NCBI GenBank assembly: GCA_001579985.1
Contig: LRSR01013010.1
Span: 1-23,795 of the forward strand
DNA from: Hypsibius dujardini
Lineage: Eukaryota; Tardigrada; Eutardigrada; Parachela; Hypsibiidae
Direction of reading: 5' to 3'
DNA length: 23,795 bases
Positions 1-10,400 of this stretch are shown here, piece after piece (the first letter of the stretch is position 1; each line of letters begins with the position of its first letter). Under the pieces are notes generated by a model. That model was not told the origin of the DNA. It was given only the letters and a program-made list of their open reading frames with translations, and did no database searches. Position numbers and translations under genes: made by a program.

Positions 1-285
1 TACTCAAATTTTGAATTCGCTGTTGTCAAGACATTGTACTTGCGATTGATCTCTGAGCGAATTGCGCATTGTGAGTATCGTGGCAATGTTAACCAGGGAT
101 GCGAATGTCCAGGAACAGGCTCAATTCTTCGTACCAGTAAGAAACCGACACAAAATCCATGTAAATGGAATTTGTTTAAATTTTATTTTTATTTTTTATT
201 TTATTTTTATTTTATTAATTTTTTTAAAATTTTTTAAAATTTTTAAAATTTAATTTTTTTATTAATTTATACACTATATGCGTAC
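1..285 (-). other. CASD1-like gene, partial intron at the left edge
   Basis: This is downstream of the second visible CASD1-like exon. Positions 170-270 are almost pure A/T, typical of intron sequence here. The next coding exon should lie to the left of the window. On the minus strand, positions about 5-100 give a short open stretch, but it does not align convincingly with CASD1, so I do not call an exon. Confidence 0.5.
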
Positions 286-2490
286 TTTGTGTAACTGTTG
301 AAGCAGTCTTCGAAGAAAACCCTTCGATCGCCACAGTCCTTGAGGAACCACAGACCGGAATTGATGAGGACCAAGGCAGGAGCACTTTCCGCGGGAAGAG
401 CGATGAGTTCACGTAAAGGGCCCGCCAGCGCCGCTTCGGAGAAGTACGGTGCCCACCATCGTCCGATGCGGAAGTTGTAAGGCTCTACGATGCGGTGGAA
501 CAGACAGGTCTGGAGGATCTCGCTGTACCACGTCAGGTTGAGCGCTTCCGGCTTGTCGCAGTAGTCGTCGTTGGTGGTGAACTGCATGGTCTCGGTGCGT
601 CCGGTCAACTCCCGGAACAGCGCCACCTGCAGCTGACGCATCCGCGAATCGCCAATCAGCAGGATGAAAGTATCGCGTTTCTTCCGCTTTTTCGACAATC
701 GCCTCCCACATTCCTCCAGATTGCTACGGCCAATATAAAAAACCAAATTAATAATTATAAACATTTTATTTTATTTTCTTTCTACGCAAACCCAAAAATT
801 AATAATTATAAATATTTTATTTTATTTTCTTTCTACGCAAACCCAAAAAGGGGCGAAATGAGGACTTCAATTGCGATATTTTTAATTCATTTTTTTCACC
901 ATTTTATTCGGTTGGCCGCGAAAAATTGGAAATTTTTTTAAATGATTGAGGATTTAATTTTCTTAATTTGGCCCGTAGCAATGACAGTACGGCATGCGGT
1001 CCATTTCAGACAAAATAAGAAATAATACAAAAATAATTCGGTAATCGGTTGTTGTTGTTTTTTTACTGTTCCATCTAAAAATTCACTTTGAAATCAATTT
1101 TTCGACTTTTTTTCCTCTTTTTTCCTATTTTGAAGGGCGTAACGAAACTGACAAGTGAGAATCATTGTATTATATTCTCAGGGACGAACTCACGGCTAAA
1201 AAGAATATTCCTTAGCGTCCCTAAAAAAACGACACAATTGAATTCATAACCGGAAGTAAGTATTTTGCAATGAAAACTAATTAAAGATTTATTTTTTATT
1301 TATTTGCGAATTTTCCAATTTTCTCGCGCCCAAAGTGGATAAACTGGAAAAGCAAACTTACAACAGAAACGATTTCAGAGGAGGAACCCAGAAACCCGCT
1401 TTTTTTTATGGACCTATAAAATTAAAAATTTTATTTTATTAAATTTTTTAAAATCAATTTTTATTGGTCAGGATGTGAAAAAAATTTCGGCAGAATTTCA
1501 AAGTTTGAAAAACACTGGAAAATTCCATTTTCCTTGATTCTGATCGTAAAAACATTTTTGCAGAATAATTTTATTTAGCGAATTTTTTGTCTTTCTCTCC
1601 CGAAAATCAATTTTAAATCGTTTGATATTAGCAGAATCTTTTTAAAATGTTAGGGGGCGGAGTTATACGTCATTTCTGGAATATGACTTGTAAGTTTCCG
1701 ATCGGGCTGGACTGGCTCCGCCCCCTTACGTCCAAAACAGATTCTGCTAATGCCAATCAATTTCAAATTAAATTTAGAAAGGACAGTGTCAAATTGTTTT
1801 TAAATTTAATTTTTTCCTAAAATTTAAGTTTTTACAGTCATAATCACGAAAAAATTGAACCTTCCAGTGTTTTTTTTGAAATTCTATCAAAAATACCTTT
1901 CACATCCTGACCGATAAGATTAATTTTGAAAATCATCATAATTGTAGCTAGACCTAAAAACGAAATACAAAGCGGTTTCCCCTTTGAAAATCGTCTCGAG
2001 TTTGTCGCCACCGTACTTGTATTTTTCTCTGACTCGTTTTTTAAAACAAATTACTCGGTATTTTCAGTCACCGCTTCGCCGTACGCTTCCCTCTTATCCT
2101 GGTGTTTTACTGGATATTTTTAATCCACTCGTACCTTAGATTCCTATATGAAGCCATTTTGCAGTTGAACGGCTGCCAGCCGGGTTGGTCCTCCAGACTG
2201 ACGGTCTCCGAGCCATAGTACCAGAGATCGTCGCAATTAGTTTCCGGTTTCGCGTACCGTTTGTCTGAATTCAAATCCCGCACGGAGAACGGATTGGATT
2301 GACTCTCGTTCGCGGTTGCATCCCAAATCCCGTCATCTCCCACCCCTGGACGCTTGAGTTTCCCCTCAGACAAAGGCGTCCAGACAAACGTCTGCTGGTC
2401 GTAGAGATATGCTATCCGAATAGCCAGGATGAAGAACGGACTCAAGCATACGGCACATGTGACACTCCAGGCGTTACAATGCTTGATCAT
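286..2490 (-). CDS. CASD1: CASD1-like glycan (sialate) O-acetyltransferase, N-terminal part
   Basis: Two exons are visible: 2490-2135 and 723-286. They join in phase 2 (donor GTACGA, acceptor CCGTAG). The protein begins with a short cytosolic end and one membrane segment (near CAVCLSPFFILAIRIAYL). A luminal region with CDDLW and WQPFNCKM follows, then the SGNH nucleophile block LLIGDSRMRQL, with Ser near residue 145 in this model. Vertebrate CASD1 has the same order: signal anchor, WQP-C-M motif, then GDSR. That enzyme uses acetyl-CoA to O-acetylate sialic acid in the Golgi. The catalytic Asp/His and the multi-pass acyltransferase domain lie outside the window. The first in-frame ATG is at 2490, but similarity seems to continue upstream to about 2530 with no ATG before a stop near 2640, so a 5' exon may be missing. 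The left donor (286, GTACGC) is weak. The substrate in this animal is unknown. Confidence 0.83.
1445..1935. repeat. Foldback element (MITE-like) inside CASD1 intron
   Basis: The two halves are long imperfect inverted repeats of each other. The left end reads ATTGGTCAGGATGTGAAA from 1463, and the right end is its complement, ending near 1915. Similarity continues inward (AACACTGGAA on both arms) and slightly outward. The core (1627-1751) is a stronger hairpin whose arms begin ATTAGCAGAATC and reach GGGGGCGGAG. No open reading frame is present. Related sequence occurs near 3435, 12545 and 16506. Confidence 0.75.
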
Positions 2491-3045
2491 GTTCCGATAA
2501 TTGCGAGTTATTCTACTGTTCTCCCCAATGCCAATGTATTGCACATATCCCGTCCACCATAGTGGTTCTCCTCGCAGCCACGGTAATCCACAGTATAGGG
2601 AGACGTAAGTAAGCCAGTGAGCACCCTTGAGTTAAGTACCCTTGAGGAAATAAGGGAAAAAGTCAGTAAGTAACGCTAAGTGAGTGAGTAATGAGGAACG
2701 GGATTTTCAATGTACTTTCCTCAGACACAGTGCAATCTGGATCCGTTGCCCACGTGCTCGTTATTATTACCGACATTTTCGAGTTGAACGGCCGCGAAAA
2801 AGTAATACCGTCACTTTGGGGCACACATATCTTTACCCTATGCTCGGTCTTCTAGAAAGCGTACGAACTTGCCTTCCGGTTGCCTCGTGTGCCGCTGACC
2901 CTCGGTCCCTTCAGGCAGTGCGACAATAACACCGTTTTGACCACTGATGATTGGTATTACAGGTACAGAAAGTAGACACTAGTTTCTGTAGGTAGTATAC
3001 CTACTGATGGTGGTCGTACGTGCAGCGCGCTTCGGTAGACATCAT

Positions 3046-3222
3046 ATACAGACATCATCAACATATACAGACATCATATACAGACATCATCAACATATAC
3101 AGACATCATCAACATATACAGACATCATATACAGACATCATATAGAGACATCATCAACATATACAGACATCATATACAGACATCATAAACGTATACAGAC
3201 ATCATATACAGACATCATATAC
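3046..3222. repeat. AT-rich tandem satellite (ATACAGACATCAT type)
   Basis: Units of ATACAGACATCAT alternate with variants carrying an extra CAACAT. About ten units give a 13-bp or 19-bp step. The open frame across it (Tyr/Thr/Asp/His repeats) comes from the repeat and is not a gene. Confidence 0.85.
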
Positions 3223-3434
3223 CCGCGGTACTCGTTTATTAACAGTCACTATAACAATGAAACCTCACTTGTCAGTACCTCAGGGTAACAATTTCCATTC
3301 TACAATGAGACTCACTTGGGACCATTTTCATAAAGCTGGAGCATATAACGTCTCCTCTTCAATTTAAATCAATATAATTCATTATGACTTATAACACTTG
3401 TATCTGCTTCATCGACATGGATTCATCAAACAGT

Positions 3435-3545
3435 TTCAAAATAATCAAAATTTTGACAATGACAATCAGCGAAAATGGAATCTTACAGTATATTTTCCGA
3501 AATCCTAAATTCTGCTAAAAGTGTTCAGAGCCTGACCAATGAAAA
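3435..3545 (-). repeat. Partial copy of the foldback family
   Basis: Read on the minus strand it begins ATTGGTCAGG, then has GCAGAATTT and GATTCCATTTTC, matching the end of the element at 1463 in order and spacing. Only one arm is recognisable. Confidence 0.6.
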
Positions 3546-3702
3546 AAATAAATAAACCGTAACTATGGGACTTCCGGTAATTTACAGAATAAAGAGGGGA
3601 CATTAGGCGTTCCAAGCAACCATGAAAATCGCCCCAACGTGAATAAGTCTCAAAATAAATTTGTTTTCTCATTTTCCCGCCCAGAATTCAGTTCGGTACT
3701 GT

Positions 3703-3828
3703 ACTGCCGCGTTAGCTTCGCGCAACAAACACAGCATTTTCAGTATATACTGCCCGGGCAATAACACACGGAGTGGGGGGAAAATCGCCCGGGGCGGCGC
3801 TACAGGTGCGCGAAGCTAACGCGGCAGT
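3703..3828. repeat. 126-bp foldback element with 22-bp perfect terminal inverted repeats
   Basis: The left arm 3703-3724 (starts ACTGCCGCGTTAGC) and the right arm 3807-3828 are exact reverse complements. The interior is short, G/C-rich and non-coding. The flanks are alike (TTCGGTACT and TTCGGGACT), possibly a worn target-site duplication. It looks like a small non-autonomous DNA transposon; the superfamily is unknown. Confidence 0.7.
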
Positions 3829-3927
3829 TCGGGACTCGTAAAAATATTGAGTAATGTCAGTGGATTATTTTTCAGAGATTAAGGGGCGGTGATATGTCCA
3901 CCTTCCAAAAAAGGTCTGAGATCGTAA

Positions 3928-4080
3928 GGTGCCATTCACATATTACGTAATCAAAGGAGGGTAGGTGGCCTTGATTATTCATCAGTAAAATAAGCTCCGC
4001 CCTCCGGTATAACTTTGATTATTTTGGTAGGTGGGTGGTGGAAAAATGCCATTTTTGATTACGTAATATGTGAATGGGCC
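3928..4080. mobile_element. PIF/Harbinger-type MITE with TAA target-site duplication
   Basis: The ends are inverted repeats of about 27 bp: the left end contains CATTCACATATTACGTAA and the right end is its complement, differing near the tip (GGTGCC against GGCCC). The trinucleotide TAA stands directly outside both ends (3925-3927 and 4081-4083). A 3-bp TAA/TTA duplication with G-rich tips is characteristic of PIF/Harbinger elements. At 153 bp it has no transposase and must depend on one elsewhere. Confidence 0.72.
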
Positions 4081-4377
4081 TAAGCGCCGCTTCCACAGCT
4101 TGCCCCATAGCTCCCTCCGCTCACCCCAGAAATACATTTGCCTGATGCCAATCGATTCGCGATGGTAAAGGATAAAGAAAAATTTCATTGAGTTCCAATG
4201 TGAGGAAACAGGGAACTGCGTTAGGTCAGAAAAATCGGTGACTAGGAATAGGCCGGACTGCGCACGTAAATCACCAAGAGAACCGAAGGCTTCCCTGTAT
4301 CGTACTCCAATTGCACACAAGCGAAAATTCCCCGACGACGTCATCCACCAACAACATCTGGCTGGTACCATCACAGC

Positions 4378-4580
4378 CCATCTGTGCATCACCATCATTG
4401 CTTGTCCAAACGACCATCGGTCCGTGCCACGGTCCGTGCCATGGTCCATCTGTGCGTCATCATCATTGCTTGTCCAAACGACTATCGGTCCGTGCCATGG
4501 TCCGTGCCACGGTCCGTGCCATGGTTCGTCTGTGCATCATCGTCATTGCTTGTCCAAACGACCACCGGTCCGTGCCACGG
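4378..4580. repeat. Minisatellite overlapping the end of the POLG coding sequence
   Basis: Three units start at 4378, 4446 and 4526, with periods of 68 and 80 bp. Each contains TTGCTTGTCCAAACGAC, followed by two, three or one copies of a 12-mer CCGTGCCAYGGT; variation in the 12-mer explains the unequal periods. The third unit contains the last POLG codons and stop. Confidence 0.88.
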
Positions 4581-6702
4581 CATCAAACACACTCAACGCC
4601 TCGCCCTTCGGCACGCCGTAGGTCCGTTCCAGCCCCTGCGGATTGGACGGCGTCAGGCAGTCCACACTGGCGTCCTTCCGCAGCACCCGGTCCACGTCGA
4701 CCGCGCTGAAGTAGGCGATCGACAGCGGCAGGTCGTACATGCCCAGCCGGTGGGCGAACATGGCGCGCGTCAGCAGGTTGGTCAGATGGAGCGCCAGCAC
4801 CGCCCGATCGCGGTCGTCATCCTCCACCAGGTAGCGCACCTCATCGTGGATGCTCAGGCAAAACCGACCGCGAATGTCGTACTTGGTCATGAGCCACTTC
4901 ATGCAGACCAGCATCAGGTGGAGGTAGTCTACCGCCGAGCTCTGCACCACCTACGACGATCAAATGGTTAACGTGTGGACCCGACAGTTCTGACTCGACA
5001 CTGATGATTGATCTGCGTGACCGGTGACCGATTTCCAAAGTCGCGCATGGACAAGAGTGACCAGATTCGGTAAAAGTTGCGTTCGAAACTGGAACTCATG
5101 TAATTGCATAGTTGTAACGAGTCTCAAGGGTTGACAGGCTGCAAGCATTCAAAAAAGCCACCGGAAAGATCGATAATCAGAGATCTACAAACCAAATCAA
5201 TCAAACTATTTCAAATCAAAATATCAAGCAAATGAGACGACTTGTTTAAAAATCAATCGATAGAATTTTTTGTTTTCTTTCAAAATATTATAAACACCAA
5301 TATCCATAATTTTTTATTACCTTTCAAAAAACTTATCCTGCTGTGGGTGTAAAAAAACAATTCATTAACGGGTGGTTTTTAAATTTTGCACGTTTTAACG
5401 GATCGATGTGAATAATAAGTTTAAGGTTACACACATGACCACAATTTTGGGTGGCAGAATTTAAGCCAAAAAGGTTGGTCCGAGTTCGAGTCGAATTAAG
5501 TCACCGCGCGCACGCGCTCTTGACCATACCTGACCATGCAGCCTTCACTTGATTGATCGATTGATTGAACTTGTTTATTTAGGCGGAATATAAAGCAGCT
5601 TGATCAATCTAATTCTTCCGCTGAGCCGGGCATTAAATCAAAGATTCAGGAGAAAGCAGTGGCAAGCTCTAGCCAAGAGTGGCTCAAACTCCGACCACCC
5701 TGATGGCTCGAACTCTGCCACCCAAAATTGAGGCCATGTGTGTATACCCGGCATCGCAACCCACACAGCACGACTGACCCAGTTGACGCGACTGGTCAGG
5801 AAGTCGTCCTCGACATTTTCCTTCATCAGCGCCCGCGAAATCCGCACGTCCAGCACCGGGGTCCGCGGCTCCGCAGAGGTGGCAATCGCCTCCAGCTTGT
5901 TGAACATGTACGACTCACTGCCGTTGTTCCAGAAGGACGACTCAGTCAGCTGGGACAGCACCTTGGAGAGTTCTCTCCGGTCCGTCACGTCCACTTTCTT
6001 CCCGCTGGTCATCTCATAGATCTCCTTGAGGGAGCTGAACTTGAAGGGTGCCTCCACGTCCGTCTCGTTTAAGCCGCACTTGAGGGCCAGGAATTTGCCC
6101 ATCGTGTTGAGTCGGTACTGCCGGTAGCCCTTGGAGAAGCTGTAGATCTTTTGGGCTTTCCCAGTGGCCTGGGCTTCGCTCAACTCGTGGTTGAAGTTGC
6201 GAAGCAGGACCGCGGCGTAATCGCGCCCGGCGCCGTAAATTCGGCCGTAATTGAGGATTTTGGCTTGGTCGCGTTCAACGCCGGCCTGTGCGGCGGTCTT
6301 ACTATGAAGATCGGTGCCGTCGGCTTTGTTGCCTTGGAGGGTCATCCAGCCGAAAGCGGTGCAGCCATGTTCTTTTAGCCAATTTGAGTCGCCTAGAATA
6401 GCGGCTATCCAAAGTTCCTGCAAGCAGATGTGTATATTTTGAAAAATTCTCATCGAAACATAAAGATTCAAAGAGCGTCTGGTTGTCTGTCCCTTGGATG
6501 ACATCAAAACACATACAGATTATGGACATAATTCGAAATCGAATTCGGACATGACCTAAGGTTTGTAAAAAAAGGCATATAAGACAAGTTCGTGGAGCAA
6601 CCATAACAGACTGACTGACTGACTGACTGACTGACTGACTGACTGACTGACTGACTGACTGACTGACTGACTGACTGACTGACTGACTGACTGACTGACT
6701 GA

Positions 6703-6736
<34 letters not shown>

Positions 6737-7459
6737 ATGTGTATGGCCGTGTGTCTGTTTGTCTGTCATCCTACGACTGCCTGCCTCCCAGTATGTATCT
6801 TTTCTTCTGCCAGTGAGTGCCACTCTCCATCTGAATTTTTCGCGGGAATACCTGTGAGTCAACGTCAGCGCCAACAATGCTGTAGCCAGGCGGTGACTGA
6901 ATCATGGCCTTCAGTTCACTGCCAATTCGATCGGACCGAACGTTACTGGCTGTCATCCAGGTCGATTCTACAGCTCGCCGAGTGACTGTTCCCATGTAGG
7001 CCAACCGAGGAAGCAACGCGCCATATCGGTCATCTGCCGTGTAGGAGGGGGGAGTGCGGTTGCCGGTCACAGGCATGTCTTCCACTTTGAGATCACCGAT
7101 GAGTTGAGATTCAATGCGGTCTTTGTTGTTGTGCCAGTAGGAGACCATTTTGCTGAGTCGGATGGCGTCGCTGGCACTGCCGAACGAGGCTTTCAGCATG
7201 CCGGATTCAAAGTGCTGCAGAAAGTCCTTGGACAGGGGACTGCCGACGTTGTGCTCGAGGCCGTTGGCGTGGGTCAGTCGTCGGAAGACGCAGCCCGGAA
7301 TGACGTCGTAGAACTCGTTCCGTTCCAAAGGGCTAACGATCTACAATGGTAACAGATGACAAATATGCGTGAAACGTATTCAAACGAGTTTCCTGTTTAT
7401 ACCATCCAGTGGACCGCCTGTGTCTACGTACTTGCCTGTCTAGATGTCTGTCTCTCTAC

Positions 7460-7496
<37 letters not shown>

Positions 7497-10400
7497 GCCT
7501 AGCTGCCTGCATGTCGTCTCTGGGCATGCTTGTCAGGTTTTCAGCTCCGTTGCATTCAAGCAAACCTTTTTCAGAACCACTTTTGGCGGCCGCTTCTGCT
7601 GCTTCGCCTGATATTCCCGCATTTCAATGTCCTCCGACAGGTAACTGCTCAGCTCCTGATCAACCTCCGTGACTGGGGGTAACACTCTCACGATTCGGTT
7701 TTTTCCCTCTGCCAGGCCGGCGAAACTGGAAACGCTGCTGTTCTGCGCGAAAAACGCTCGCTGCTCCTCCGGCGACATATCGCCCAACTTGTCCCAGTCT
7801 TCTTCAGATACTACGGTATTAACAACCGCTGTGTTCACCGCGTTCTTCTTCTTTCCAGTCGTCGCCACCGGCTGTGGTAATGGCGCTGACTTCGCGATCC
7901 CGATCGGTCGACCCAGCTTCACAGCCAGTTCGTGAAGTTTATGCAATGGGAAGGGCGCGGTTTCCGCTGGAGGCTTCACTTTGCCTTTGGTCGGTGGTTT
8001 CACTTCAGACAGTTCCACCCGCGGAACTATTTCCAGATCCGGCGGTGCTGGTTCCAGCCATCCCCAACCGTGCTCTGGCGTGTGGTGCAAAGGCCAACCG
8101 TTCCAGGTTAGACGCATAAGTTTCGGGGTGAGACGCATGCGAAGACTGACATCTTCAGGGGTAGGGATTCCCTTTGCATCGACAGTCTCACTTTTCTTTG
8201 AGAGCTCGCGATACCAATTGGGTAAGGCAGCCAGGTCAAGATTCTTCGTTCTATGAAAATAGAAATGAGCAATCACAAGGCAAGAATAAGCCGTTGGTAA
8301 ATCAAAGAGAGAGAGAAAGACAGACCAGCAGCCAGACCGATCGACACACAGACCAGCATGCAGTCAGGTAAACAGAAAACAGGCGGCAAGACAAACAGAG
8401 AGACTATCAGACAAACAGACAAGCAAAAAGATAACAAAGGGGGAATCAGGTAGACAGAAAAACAGACGGCACGATCAAGAGACAGACACGCAGCTAGGCA
8501 CACAGACAAGTAGACAGGCAGGCAGGCAGGCAGGCAGACAGACAGACAGACAAGCAGACAGAACGAGAGACAACTAAAAGAACTAACTAGTAGTACCTGG
8601 ATGTGACTTTTTGGCTCGACCAATCCAAATCCCACAGCCAAAGATCATCCTTATAAGCCTCGCCCTCCCGCATACCGACCGCGTCCACGGCCAGCTTCAC
8701 CAAACTCCGCCGCAGATCATCCTCAATCTGCGTGCACGCCTCATTGGACTTGCTGATGTATATCTCCCAGTTCTTATTCACCGGAAGGTACACCGAACTC
8801 ATTTCTAACAATCCACCGAACGTCACCGGATGCGGTGCCGCTTCCCGGAACTTAGGCACGAGAGCTTGAGCCAACTGGTGGGTGGCACGAACGTCGTTCG
8901 CGCAGTAACTCATGAGAGCGTCGAAGTTGTCGCGAACATCGTTGAGGTTGCCATCAACAAAAATTCTTGATAAAGCCTTGTCGTAGGGAAGGATGGCATC
9001 GCAGTGTAGCTGGTAGACGGCTTCTAGGTTGTTCATCGAGCCGACTTCCATCCATCGTCGCGAATTAACGTTTTCGGGCGCACCCTTTTTCTTAGCAAGT
9101 TTCTAGGGAGAGAACACAAAGTCAATAAAAATAAAGTGACAGGAATCCAGGAACACAAACAACAAACAGGCAGACAGACAAGCAGACTAATAGACAGACA
9201 GTAAAACAGCCAGACAGGCAGGCAGACATGTAAAAAGACAGACAGAACGACAGACACAGTGGCAGAGAGGGAGGCAGGCAGACAGGCAAACTGGCAGACA
9301 AACAGACAGCCAGACAAACAAACAGACAGCCAGCCAGCCAGCCAGACAGACAGCCAGCCAGACAGACAGACAGACAGCCAGCCAAACAGACAGAAAGCCA
9401 GACAGCCAGACAAACAAACAGACAGCCAGACATACAGACAGCCAGCCAGCCAGACAGACAGAAAGCCAGACAGACAAACTAATTGTACTAACCGCAGCCT
9501 CTTTCTTTTTCTCTGCTTCCGTCGGAGGCTCCGTCTTTTTCCGGCTAGCCGTCATTTTCATATGTACAGCACGTTGAGCTGTTGTAAACCCAGCTAAGGC
9601 GATGTGCAGCGACATCGTGTCCAGAAAGCGCATACGAGATCCTTCCATAAGATATTGCTCTCGAATATACGATCGGTCGAAGGCGACGTTATGTCCAACC
9701 ACGATCCGCTCCTTCCGCCAAGAGCCATTGCTGGAAATGGAATCCGCACTGGAGTCGGTCTCCAGTGGGATTAAGTACCGGAGGTCCAAGCGCTCGCCTG
9801 GCGCCAACAGTTCCGGTGTTTCGTTCACCAACCGGCTGCTACACCAGGTGTACCAGTGGTCAGCGGAAACTGCTGCGGCCAACGTGGCGTACTTCCCGGC
9901 GGACAGGCAGGTTTCAACATCGAACACGAGGGCGTCCGCGTCGGGGTACGCGATGGGGTAAGGCGTTCCGTCCTTCTCGTATTTCGTCCAACCTGCAACA
10001 GTCGCTGAATCAGATCACCAGCACATCAATCAATCAAAAGCCTTCCGGCTCTTGACTTTGAATATTTTTATTATTTTTATTATTTGTCAAGCCTCAAAAT
10101 TTTGTTTAAAGATGAGACTATTCTATTTAGACATAACATTGCAAGTCCCGAATATATAATTCCAAATATCTAAAAGGAGCAAATCCGTAAAATACTATTT
10201 CACGAATGGTGAAATGGAACACTTTTATCTTTAAACTAAATGTTGGGGCTTCATGAATAAACAAATCCGACTTTAAAAAACCGCTATCAGTCAAATTAAA
10301 CAACCTTGTATTTTTAATTTTAATATAAAGAATATAAAAGAAATTTGAAATTGATCTAAATAGCAATTTCCTTAATTTCACTTAAAAAAAGTACATTGCT

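Larger units (their letters stand above)
2491..4377. other. Intergenic region between CASD1-like and POLG genes
   Basis: It lies 5' of the CASD1-like gene and 3' of POLG; both are on the minus strand. It contains a satellite block, a fragment of the foldback family and two further inverted-repeat elements, all listed separately. Positions 2550-3000 show no gene that I can recognise. A missing 5' exon of the CASD1-like gene could lie here. I see no convincing minus-strand poly(A) signal within 500 bp of the POLG stop. Confidence 0.6.

Noticed and set aside
5-100. Possible next CASD1 exon on the minus strand
   Set aside because: A short open stretch exists, but it does not align with the expected CASD1 sequence and has no convincing flanking splice pair.
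267-2544. CASD1 start at 2544 as a plain open frame suggests
   Set aside because: The codon at 2544 is GTG. The first in-frame ATG is 2490, although a missing upstream exon remains possible.
3982-4449. 155-residue minus-strand frame
   Set aside because: It runs through the MITE and the minisatellite and has no recognisable domain.
8273-9433. Long Leu/Ser/Val/Cys-rich open frames on the minus strand
   Set aside because: A CTGT/CAGA repeat has no stop in several frames and translates to LSVC-type repeats. These frames lie in POLG introns bounded by good splice sites.
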